In this document: in pieces, positions 57,928 through 64,000 of the stretch
Position numbering within the stretch: the stretch's first letter is position 1
Layout: the number at the start of each line of letters is the position of its first letter
IMG/VR virus record: IMGVR_UViG_3300046506_000220
Location: 18,833 to 82,832 of that record
DNA: 64,000 nucleotides
Source of the DNA: a virus
Direction: 5' to 3' (one strand)
Position numbers and translations under genes: made by a program
Notes under the pieces: generated by a model
The model's database searches: none
Told to the model about the DNA's origin: nothing
The model's input: the letters and a program-made list of their open reading frames with translations, nothing else

Positions 57928-58395
57928 TTACTCACTGCGCCCGCTCATCGCGTGCGTGTTGCGCGAACCCACGTGCGGATGGTTCGAGCTGCCGAGGGTG
58001 CGCATAGTCCACCGGCCGGTGGTGTCGGGCCAGTCCTCAATGAGCTTCGTGTACTGCTCCAGCATGTGCTGCGTGTAGATGCCCATAATGGCGTCGCCGC
58101 CCTTGTACACGATGGCCTTCACATCCGTGCGAACCATCGCGAACTCGGCAATCTGCAGACAGCTGCCGCGATGGAGCATGAAGCTGCCGACGGCGGGCTC
58201 ACTGTTGACGCGGCTGTTCCATGCGTTCGAGATAACCGTCGTCACCGGCATGCCGAAGTAATCGAGCAGCAGGTCGCGCCCGTCGGCGTTCACATCGCAC
58301 AGCAGGCGCATTGAGTGGTGACATGCTTCGCCCGTGAGCATGTTGATGCCGAACTGTTCGAGGTGACGCCAGCAATCCACGTGAATCGTTTCCAT
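57928..58395 (-). CDS. Hypothetical protein
   Basis: This 155-aa protein has Cys/His-containing N-terminal helices (HVDCWRHLEQFG, TGEACHHSMRLLCDVN) and an alpha/beta centre. No family is recognised. A GTTCACGGTGAAC site lies 8 bp beyond its stop, in the leader of the next gene. Confidence 0.7.
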   Translation of the reverse strand: METIHVDCWRHLEQFGINMLTGEACHHSMRLLCDVNADGRDLLLDYFGMPVTTVISNAWNSRVNSEPAVGSFMLHRGSCLQIAEFAMVRTDVKAIVYKGGDAIMGIYTQHMLEQYTKLIEDWPDTTGRWTMRTLGSSNHPHVGSRNTHAMSGRSE

Positions 58396-58432
58396 GACTG
58401 TTCTTCCGTTGTGATGAGACGGATTGATGGCC

Positions 58433-58960
58433 TTACCCGCCGCGTGCGGCTCGCGCTTTTTCTTCGAGTGCGAAATTGATGAGGTTCTGTGCCTGAACGT
58501 CCTGCCAGGCTGCGTCCTTCTCCTCGCACTCCTTCGTGAGCGTGCCGTACACGTCGGACGTGTTGTCGATCTCGGCCACGTTGCACAGGAACGCCATCTG
58601 GTGGACGATCAGGCGGATCGCTGCGTCGTCGCGCACTTCCTGCGTGCCCTTGTTCTCATTGCGGCACTGGTTGATGGCTCTCACGAGCGCACGGGCCACG
58701 CCGCTCAGGTTGCAGGCGCCGCCCTGGATGCCGATGGCGTCGTTGTGGCGGTTGGTGGCCGCGTAGTTCATGTCCTCGAGCGTGTTCTTCGGCCCGGTCC
58801 AGGCGCCCGCATCGTCAAACTGGCCGGGTGCCTCGCGCATGGCGCGAAAGGCGTCGCCGAGCAGTTCAGCCGTGGTATAGGACTCGCCGTTTTCCGCCGC
58901 GCCGACGATGTCGCGCACGCCGAGGACGAGGTCACGCACAGTGCTTTCGTGCCTGTTCAT
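58433..58960 (-). CDS. Hypothetical helical protein
   Basis: This 175-aa protein starts MNRHESTVRDLVLGVRDIVGAAENG. It is largely helical with TNRHNDAIGIQGGACNLSG in the centre, a pattern I recall from conserved phage proteins. Function unknown. A terminator for the upstream gene precedes it. Confidence 0.72.
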   Translation of the reverse strand: MNRHESTVRDLVLGVRDIVGAAENGESYTTAELLGDAFRAMREAPGQFDDAGAWTGPKNTLEDMNYAATNRHNDAIGIQGGACNLSGVARALVRAINQCRNENKGTQEVRDDAAIRLIVHQMAFLCNVAEIDNTSDVYGTLTKECEEKDAAWQDVQAQNLINFALEEKARAARGG

Positions 58961-58977
58961 GGTGGTTCTCCAGAAGC

Positions 58978-59004
58978 AAAAAAAGCCCGCCTTCAGGGCG
59001 GGCC
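58978..59004 (-). terminator. Rho-independent terminator
   Basis: Minus-strand hairpin GGCCCGCCCTGAAGGCGGGC followed by seven T. It ends the gene at 59021. Confidence 0.85.
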
Positions 59005-59020
59005 ACACGCCAGCAGGCCG

Positions 59021-59305
59021 TTAGCAGTAGATCCAGTCCTTGTCGGTGCGCACATGCACGTCGACGCGGCCGGTGTAGTCGAGCCGGCAGGAGTCGATGC
59101 GTGCGCCCGTCTCGCACTCGAACTCCACGAGCAGCGCCTTGACCTTCATGCCGAGAAGCTGGCCGAGTGTCTTCAGCTCGCGTGCCGAGTACGGCGCTTT
59201 CCCGTCGTCGTTCGGCTTCTGGGCCGCGGCGGTGTCAGGCAGGTCGCTGAGATCGAGGTTGATCTCTTCGGGCGGTGCGGCCAGGGTTTCGTTGGCAGTG
59301 CTCAT
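59021..59305 (-). CDS. Hypothetical protein
   Basis: This 94-aa protein starts MSTANETLAAPPEEINLDLSDLPD. The N-terminal third is acidic and disordered-looking; the rest contains an ELKTLGQLLGMKVKALLVEF helix and a beta hairpin. Function unknown. Confidence 0.7.
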   Translation of the reverse strand: MSTANETLAAPPEEINLDLSDLPDTAAAQKPNDDGKAPYSARELKTLGQLLGMKVKALLVEFECETGARIDSCRLDYTGRVDVHVRTDKDWIYC

Positions 59306-59375
59306 GGTCCTGATCCTCAAGAATGCGCGGTGGTGTCGCGCGTTGTGGTGGTTGAACTGCAGGGAACTACGGGAA

Positions 59376-59582
59376 CTACGGTTTGACGTCGTACATCGGG
59401 TCGGCATACTTCTCGAAGTAGTGCGCGAAGCCCTCTTCGAGAATGGCCTGGTTGGTGGCATCGGCCAGAAACCACGCATTGGCAAGCGCCGTGGTGAAGT
59501 GCGAACCACAGCGCAGCATGTTGTCCGCACGGCGCAAACGCTCCTCACGCGAAAGTTCAGCGTGAACCTTTACATCGGACAT
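59376..59582 (-). CDS. Hypothetical protein with an operator-like site in its coding region
   Basis: This 68-aa protein starts MSDVKVHAELSREERLRRADN. The codons for KVHAELS contain the palindrome-like GTTCACGCTGAAC (minus strand), one of the dispersed sites. Function unknown. Confidence 0.68.
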   Translation of the reverse strand: MSDVKVHAELSREERLRRADNMLRCGSHFTTALANAWFLADATNQAILEEGFAHYFEKYADPMYDVKP

Positions 59583-59592
59583 GACGGACTCC

Positions 59593-59805
59593 TCAATGGT
59601 GGGACACATGCCGGCGCACCACGATGCGGGTGTCCAGATGGTCGAACCGGATAAGGGCCTCGCGCACGTGCTGCGCGGTGCAGGAGGGGTGATAGGTGAC
59701 CATTGCGAGCCAGCGGGTGCCGAGAAAGACATCCCAGTCGGTGTGCCGGGTATCGGCCACCGCAGGCTCGTGACGGACTACGGACAAGGCGTTACGGAGC
59801 ATCAT
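59593..59805 (-). CDS. Hypothetical protein
   Basis: This 70-aa protein starts at ATG 59805 or the adjacent ATG. It contains WDVFLGTRWLAMVTYHPS and a basic tail. AAGGAG lies upstream. Function unknown. Confidence 0.65.
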   Translation of the reverse strand: MMLRNALSVVRHEPAVADTRHTDWDVFLGTRWLAMVTYHPSCTAQHVREALIRFDHLDTRIVVRRHVSHH

Positions 59806-59851
59806 GGTGTTACTCCTTTAAAGACAGGAACTGGCCAGCGCGACGGGTTTT

Positions 59852-60148
59852 TCAGACGTGACTGTCCTCCTCCAGTGGCAGGAAACATGAGGCGTCACTC
59901 ACCTGCTGCAGGACGTCGCGGATCTGGCGCACGTGGTGGCGGTTCGCGATGATCGCCGTGCACAGCTGCTGGAGCACCGCGTCCTCCTCCAGCGAGGGCG
60001 CGAGCCCGTCATGGTGGCGCTGCCACATCACGCGCAGACGGCTGAGCAGGCGCTGCGGGAGCGCGTGGCGCACCTCGTGCAGCGCCACCTCGCGCTGGGT
60101 GCCCGTGACCTTGCCATCGCACGAGCGGAACTGACGGAGTTCTCTCAC
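59852..60148 (-). CDS. Hypothetical protein, GTG start
   Basis: This 98-aa protein starts at GTG 60148, overlapping the previous stop (GTGA); AAGGAG lies 8 nt upstream. Helical and basic at first, acidic at the end. Function unknown. Confidence 0.68.
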   Translation of the reverse strand: MRELRQFRSCDGKVTGTQREVALHEVRHALPQRLLSRLRVMWQRHHDGLAPSLEEDAVLQQLCTAIIANRHHVRQIRDVLQQVSDASCFLPLEEDSHV

Positions 60149-60408
60149 AGGTCCCACTCCTTCGCGTCGTGCCAGGCCGCGAGGATCTGCGCGATGTCGT
60201 ACGCCTTTTCCAGCAGCGCCACGTGCACGATCGCATCGAGGTAACGGTCCAGTTCAGGCAGTGCGGCGCGCAGCTGCGCGTCATCGAGCGTCGCCGCGAT
60301 GAGGGTGGTGAGGCGCGCGGGCAGCGTGCCCAGCTCGTGCCGGTTCGCGTCGGCGGCGTTCGCGAACAGCGTGCCGTCGAGCGCGAGGAATGCGGAAAAA
60401 GGTTTCAT
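60145..60408 (-). CDS. Hypothetical helical protein
   Basis: This 87-aa protein starts MKPFSAFLALDGTLFANAADAN. It is helical (TTLIAATLDDAQLRAALPELD). A GTTCACCGTGAAC site lies about 20 bp before the start. Confidence 0.7.
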   Translation of the reverse strand: MKPFSAFLALDGTLFANAADANRHELGTLPARLTTLIAATLDDAQLRAALPELDRYLDAIVHVALLEKAYDIAQILAAWHDAKEWDL

Positions 60409-60441
60409 GTGGTCTCGTCTCCCGTAAAGGTTCACCGTGAA

Positions 60442-60591
60442 CTAGCGTGCCGCCTGGGCCAGGGTGAGGTTGATGGATTCCAGCGAGTGCATGACGGCCT
60501 GCGCGACGGGCATGAACAGCACCAGCGCGAGCGCGACCACCAGCACGCTGACGAGGGCGTGCGGAAAAAGCTCCTGCAGAAGGGTTTTCAT
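60442..60591 (-). CDS. Small membrane protein
   Basis: This 49-aa protein starts MKTLLQELFPHALVSVLVVA, with one transmembrane helix (LVSVLVVALALVLFMPVAQAV). It overlaps the next gene's stop by four bases; its own stop codon overlaps an operator-like palindrome. Confidence 0.68.
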   Translation of the reverse strand: MKTLLQELFPHALVSVLVVALALVLFMPVAQAVMHSLESINLTLAQAAR

Positions 60592-61034
60592 CGTTGACTC
60601 ACGGGTTGGTGAATGGGTTGAGACAGGGGAGCGAACCGGTCAACCAGTCCGGACAGCGCGTGATGCAGCGTGTCGGCGATGTAGTCCTTGATCTGGTTGC
60701 GGGCGCGGCCGGTCACGCGGATCACGAAGCCATCGGAGAGCGAGGGCGTGACGATGACCTGGTGATGCGACCAGCCGTCATAACCACCGTGGCTGTTCAT
60801 GTGGTGAAAATCGGCGTTGAAAACCAGCCGGTTCGATCTGCACAGGTTTTCAATTAATGTGACGCCGTTATCAAAACCTGAACCGCATGGCAGGGCGTTG
60901 AGCAGGAATGCAAGACGTTCCCGGTAACGCGGCAGGTGTTGATCATGCGCAGGCGTGCCGGCTGGCGCGTTTTCACAGCGCCCGATCGCGGCCCGCAATT
61001 GCGCGAGGGCCGAATAAAGCGGAGTCGGAGACAT
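60588..61034 (-). CDS. Hypothetical protein
   Basis: This 148-aa protein starts MSPTPLYSALAQLRAAIGRCEN. The second half has GGYDGWSHHQVIVTPSLSDGFVIRVTGRARNQIKD in overlapping parts. No family is recognised. It is the first gene after the long regulatory gap. Confidence 0.7.
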   Translation of the reverse strand: MSPTPLYSALAQLRAAIGRCENAPAGTPAHDQHLPRYRERLAFLLNALPCGSGFDNGVTLIENLCRSNRLVFNADFHHMNSHGGYDGWSHHQVIVTPSLSDGFVIRVTGRARNQIKDYIADTLHHALSGLVDRFAPLSQPIHQPVSQR

Positions 61035-61827
61035 GATTAAGGTCCGTGATGGTGAATGGAGCGGAATTCAGAGCCCACAGCGGGCTCCGGGCCAGTGGTG
61101 CATAGGGTGATAACCCCAGGGTTGAAAACAGCGTAAAGAGGCTTTAAAACGCGGCTGTGGTGGGAGCCGTAAAACGGTATGAAAACGCATTAAAACGGGT
61201 TAATGCGGTTTCAAAGGTTCACGTTGAACCATCAGGGTGACTCTCGGAGTATTCCGGGGGCCACGCAAGGGGGATCTATCTGATAGTCGGCGGGGTTTCC
61301 GGAAAAGGGGGTTCGGGAAAACGGGGCCAGGGACAATCATCGAGTCCGGAAATCAGCTCTTTAAACTTCTTTCATCTATCTGATAGATGAAATTTCCCTA
61401 ATAAAGGAATGGCGAGTTTATTTGTTGTCCCTTGTTTTTCTTTCTGAAGGGGAAGGGGAAAGGAAGAAAGAAGAAGAAATAGAAGGTAAAACTCCTTTTA
61501 AATCAACGCGTTACAGATTGACGTTGATGCAATGGTTGAGGTTTGACCGCGACGATGCCGGAAAACCTTTGTTGTCCCTGGCCCCAGTTTTCCCGGGACC
61601 TGATGGCCGGGAGCCGGGGATCTATCTGATAGTTGGCAGCGGTTCACCGTGACCATTCCGGCCTGACTGCCGGGACCGGTCTGATGGTCCGGAACGGCGG
61701 CTGGGGATCTATCTGATAGTTGGTGGGGGGTTCACCGTGAACATTCCGGCCTGACTGCCGACAGGTGGCGAACTATCAGATAGTCCGGCTGGAGCGGCGA
61801 AAAAACGGGAGCTGGCCAATTCTTACC

Positions 61828-61863
61828 ATTTACTACTATTAAATCGATTTACTAATAGTAAAT
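61828..61863. repeat. AT-rich 36-bp imperfect palindrome, copy 1
   Basis: Arms ATTTACTACTATTA and TACTAATAGTAAAT around AATCGATT (14-8-14). The layout resembles tyrosine-recombinase core sites such as loxP (13-8-13) or dif. A second copy follows 83 bp later in the same orientation. Confidence 0.6.
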
Positions 61864-61910
61864 GGCGAAAAAACTGGAGCTGGAGCGGGCTCCGGCCAAT
61901 TTTAGTTACC

Positions 61911-61946
61911 ATTTACTACTATTAAACTGATTTAATAATAGTAAAT
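61911..61946. repeat. AT-rich 36-bp imperfect palindrome, copy 2
   Basis: Arms ATTTACTACTATTA and TAATAATAGTAAAT around AACTGATT. It shares the left arm exactly with copy 1, and the preceding ~25 bp (GGCCAATT, TTACC) are also alike. Confidence 0.6.
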
Positions 61947-62044
61947 AGCTATCGCCTACCAGTCCAGTAACGGCTGCGCGTTGCGCGGACCCGCGCCCGC
62001 CCCCGTACCGGGCCGGTGCCCGCGCCCGCCCCGTGCCACGGCCC

Positions 62045-62428
62045 TCAGCAGCCCCAGGCCTGTTTCAGGCGCGCGACCTGCGCCGCCAGTCCGGCGTCCG
62101 CGGTGGCCTTGTGTGGCGTTGTGGGCGGTTTTGTGGCGCTTTTCCGGGCCGGTTTCGGGTTTTGCCTCTGGCCCTTTTTCTGGCCGTGTTCCGGTCGCGG
62201 CGGCGCCTGGCCGTGGCCCCGGTCGAGCGCCACCAGCCAGCCTGGCCGCGGCAGCAGGCCGCGCGCGACGGCCGTGCGCACGTCCTCCACGGCGCGCGCC
62301 TGCTCCAGTTTCGCGTCGCGCGCGCCGCGCCGGGCGTCGGCCTGTAGCCGGTCGCGGTAGTCGAGCTGCGCCTCGACGCCGCGCGTGATGCGGCGCGAAT
62401 ACGCGCCAATGGTCGGATCGTGGCTCAT
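62045..62428 (-). CDS. Hypothetical basic protein
   Basis: This 127-aa protein starts MSHDPTIGAYSRRITRGVEAQLDYR. Helical N-terminal half; Lys/Pro-rich second half (PKPARKSATKPPTTPHK). It could bind nucleic acid. It overlaps the next small gene by four bases. Confidence 0.68.
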   Translation of the reverse strand: MSHDPTIGAYSRRITRGVEAQLDYRDRLQADARRGARDAKLEQARAVEDVRTAVARGLLPRPGWLVALDRGHGQAPPRPEHGQKKGQRQNPKPARKSATKPPTTPHKATADAGLAAQVARLKQAWGC

Positions 62429-62520
62429 GGAGCTTTCCTTTGCCACCTGCCCGTCATCACCAGCACGAGCAGGACAGCAGAGGGCATCAGGCATACGGCG
62501 CTGAGTGCCAGGGTCATCAT
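62425..62520 (-). CDS. Possible 31-aa membrane peptide
   Basis: It starts MMTLALSAVCLMPSAVLLVL and ends RWQRKAP, one membrane helix. GGAGG lies five bases upstream and the stop overlaps the next start, which supports it despite the length. Confidence 0.55.
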   Translation of the reverse strand: MMTLALSAVCLMPSAVLLVLVMTGRWQRKAP

Positions 62521-62546
62521 GGGGACCTCCTTTATTTCCGGAAAAG

Positions 62547-62628
62547 GTTCACGGTGAACCATGGGTCCGGAAACATTGAAAAAACGCGTTATAGCGCCCC
62601 GCCGCCGCGCCGAAGGTTCACCGTGAAC
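62547..62628. promoter_or_regulatory. Two dispersed operator-type palindromes
   Basis: GTTCACGGTGAAC at 62547-62559 and GTTCACCGTGAAC at 62616-62628, both in the 263-bp gap upstream of the membrane-peptide gene. Confidence 0.7.
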
Positions 62629-62783
62629 CTTTGCCTGCGGCCTTTTCAGGCGCATGCGCGGGCACCGCGCGTGCCGGCGGTGCCAGGCGCGTTTTTGCGC
62701 GCCAGCGCGGGCAGCGCGCCCTTTATGGAGCGCGCGCACAGGCCGGCGCTTTTCAGCGCCGGCCGTTGCTACGGGTTAGCGGG

Positions 62784-63644
62784 TCAGACGACTTCGGCGA
62801 ATTTTTCGGCCGCGACCTGCTTACGCGACTTGCGCGCCTTTTTTCCTTCTTCAACCGGCAATGCTTCGATCGGTGCTTCGATCGGTGCTTCGATCGGTGC
62901 TTCGATCGGTGCTTCGATCGGTGCTTCGTCCGCGTTATCGCCCGTCCAGTCGATAGCCGCCTGCACGTCGGCAAGAATCGCAAGTGCAAGCGCTTTGCGT
63001 GCTACTGGCGTATGGCCCGCCAGTACCGCGCGGATGGTTTCCGCAAACGCGAGCGCATTCGACAGCGCAACCGTTGCTTCGTCGGCTGTGACGTCGCCCG
63101 CATTAGGGTCATCCCCTACCCCCTTGGGACCCTTGCCCGCGTCGCCCGCGTTCGATTCGTCGGGCGTGCTGTCGGGCGTGCTGGGAGCCTTTTTCTTGCC
63201 GGTCGAAAAGCCGAACGCGGTATACAGTTCCTCGCACGTCTGCGCACCGATGGACGGGCCAAAAAACCACCCCGCCACTAAATCGCGTGCGGCTTCGTCG
63301 GTTGCCGCGTCGCAAATCGCGCGAATCGGTGCGCCCTTGTCTTCGCCCTTCTTGCAAATCCCGACGGACTTTTCCGCATAGCGTTTGGCTGTCGGGAATG
63401 CCTTGTCAAACATCACTTTCTGCTGTGCCTGCCCGGCGGCCGCGTAGACTTCCGCGCCATTGCGCGCCTTTGCAATCCCTTCGGCCAGTTCGGCCGTAAA
63501 GGTTGCGGCATACCCGCGTTCGGCAAATCCGCCAACACGAAACACGGTTGCGACTACTGCGGCAATGGTGCGCACGGTTGCCGTTTCATTCAGCGCAACG
63601 GCGGACGAAGCAAACGCGACATATGAAACCTGATTTTCAGACAT
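62784..63644 (-). CDS. Hypothetical protein with APIE repeats
   Basis: This 286-aa protein starts MSENQVSYVAFASSAVALNETATVRTI, with AAGGAG upstream. The N-terminal two-thirds is Ala-rich and helical (FTAELAEGIAKARNGAEVYAAAGQAQQKV). A Ser/Pro/Asp linker follows, then five or six copies of the four-residue unit EAPI and a Lys-rich end. No family is recognised. Its codon use, with more T at third positions (gcttcg, gcgaat), differs from its neighbours. It is the first gene downstream of a promoter region full of operators and so likely highly regulated. Confidence 0.72.
   Translation of the reverse strand: MSENQVSYVAFASSAVALNETATVRTIAAVVATVFRVGGFAERGYAATFTAELAEGIAKARNGAEVYAAAGQAQQKVMFDKAFPTAKRYAEKSVGICKKGEDKGAPIRAICDAATDEAARDLVAGWFFGPSIGAQTCEELYTAFGFSTGKKKAPSTPDSTPDESNAGDAGKGPKGVGDDPNAGDVTADEATVALSNALAFAETIRAVLAGHTPVARKALALAILADVQAAIDWTGDNADEAPIEAPIEAPIEAPIEAPIEALPVEEGKKARKSRKQVAAEKFAEVV
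62866..62930. repeat. 12-bp tandem coding repeat
   Basis: CGATCGGTGCTT repeats five times in a row, encoding the EAPI units on the minus strand. Length can change in frame. Confidence 0.85.
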
Positions 63645-64000
63645 TTTAAACTCCTTGATTAGTGCGCTATTCGCACTGATTTAGCTGGGTAAATGTTCAC
63701 CGTGAACATTTTCTAACCCGTTTGAAAATGTTCACCGTGAACATTTCCGGAAAGGTTCACGCGTGAACCGGATTGGCGCACGTTTCCCCCGTCCCCGTGG
63801 CCAGGGGTCCCGTATTTCTCGCCACGTAAACAGGATACCACCATTTTATTAGCCCGGAATGGCTGAGAAGGGAATGACCGTTAATCCCTCCAGTTTCAAA
63901 TTCGGGATTTTCAAACAGTGCTATCGTGTATATAACAAGATAGTGGGATTTTTATGGGATTTTTATGTTGTCCATACCCCTGTGCGGCCACCGGACGCCC
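63645..64000. promoter_or_regulatory. Early-region control segment with three operators
   Basis: GTTCACCGTGAAC at 63695 and 63730 (each extended to AATGTTCACCGTGAACATT) and GTTCACGCGTGAAC at 63755-63768. Also a hairpin AGTGCG-CTATT-CGCACT (63661-63677) in the leader, and TGGGATTTTTA twice in tandem (63944-63965) beside an AT-rich promoter-like TATATAACAAGATAG. No gene is seen to the window end. Confidence 0.65.

Larger units (their letters stand above)
61035..62044. other. Gene-free regulatory region with three repeat families
   Basis: About 1 kb without a convincing gene. It holds copies of ATCTATCTGATAGT (61274, 61374, 61620, 61707) and ACTATCAGATAGT (61772), three GTTCAC-type palindromes (61217, 61642, 61730), two near-identical ~60-bp blocks starting near 61614 and 61701, and two 36-bp AT-rich palindromes (61828, 61911). 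The likely role is control of the early genes and/or replication or dimer resolution. Confidence 0.65.

Noticed and set aside
61422-61652. 76-aa frame in the regulatory gap
   Set aside because: TTG start, low-complexity Glu/Lys run, and it crosses an operator and palindrome; judged noncoding.
61828-61946. N15-type telomere (protelomerase) site
   Set aside because: The palindromes are short, imperfect and present twice, and no protelomerase gene is seen here; a linear plasmid cannot be supported.

Overview
The window looks like part of a temperate phage-plasmid with a long non-contractile (lambda/HK97-type) tail. The host is probably in the Burkholderiaceae (Burkholderia, Paraburkholderia or Caballeronia). 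This is inferred from the high G+C content, two H-NS proteins with a Burkholderia-style C-terminal motif, and several small phage families typical of that group. No integrase is visible. Instead there is an iteron origin with a Rep_3 initiator and a ParA/ribbon-helix-helix partition pair. Terminase, capsid and the main lysogeny repressor must lie outside the window.

Layout, plus strand, 1-23.5 kb: late genes. The lambda tail order is clear: tape measure (open at the left edge), M, L, K (split into separate NlpC and JAMM proteins), I and J. A solitary IS200/IS605-type tnpB element sits at the L/K junction. Next comes an unusual cassette at 11.2-15.1 kb: a fibre protein ending in an alternating Asn-Cys run fused to a Hint (hedgehog/intein) domain, an unknown 243-aa protein, a radical SAM enzyme with a complete SPASM domain, and a small coiled-coil protein. 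A 1155-aa Ala/Ser/Thr-repeat fibre and a glycine-rich tip protein follow, then the lysis block (i-spanin and o-spanin candidates, GH108-type endolysin, 3-TM holin).

23.5-26.5 kb: maintenance module. It holds CTAG-rich palindromes, parA, an RHH partner gene, four tandem 22-bp iterons with a DnaA box, and repA, whose start codon is overlapped by an inverted iteron. 26.5-32.3 kb: a plus-strand run of about 20 very small, mostly overlapping accessory genes, including an H-NS gene, ending in a RelBE-like pair behind a perfect palindromic operator.

32.3-48 kb, minus strand: small accessory genes, then DNA replication and recombination. These are SbcC/SbcD-like nuclease, DEDDh exonuclease, PD-(D/E)XK-like nuclease, family A DNA polymerase, 5'-3' exonuclease, a candidate ssDNA-binding protein, an SF2/SNF2 helicase, HTH and KTSC proteins and a degenerate HNH protein. 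48-64 kb, minus strand: a long array of small early genes with an enlarged ArdA-type antirestriction protein, a second H-NS, an orphan Phd/StbD antitoxin and an islet on the opposite strand encoding MazE/MazF. Palindromes of the form GTTCACSGTGAAC are scattered over the last 11.5 kb like the operators or stoperators of a repressor. A roughly 1-kb gene-free stretch at 61.0-62.0 kb carries two further palindrome families.

The most promising undescribed system is the Asn-Cys/Hint/radical SAM cassette, read here as a phage-encoded post-translational maturation pathway for a tail-tip protein. The dispersed operator network and the ArdA variant with inserted Cys pairs come next. All assignments are from reading the sequence; no database search was possible.
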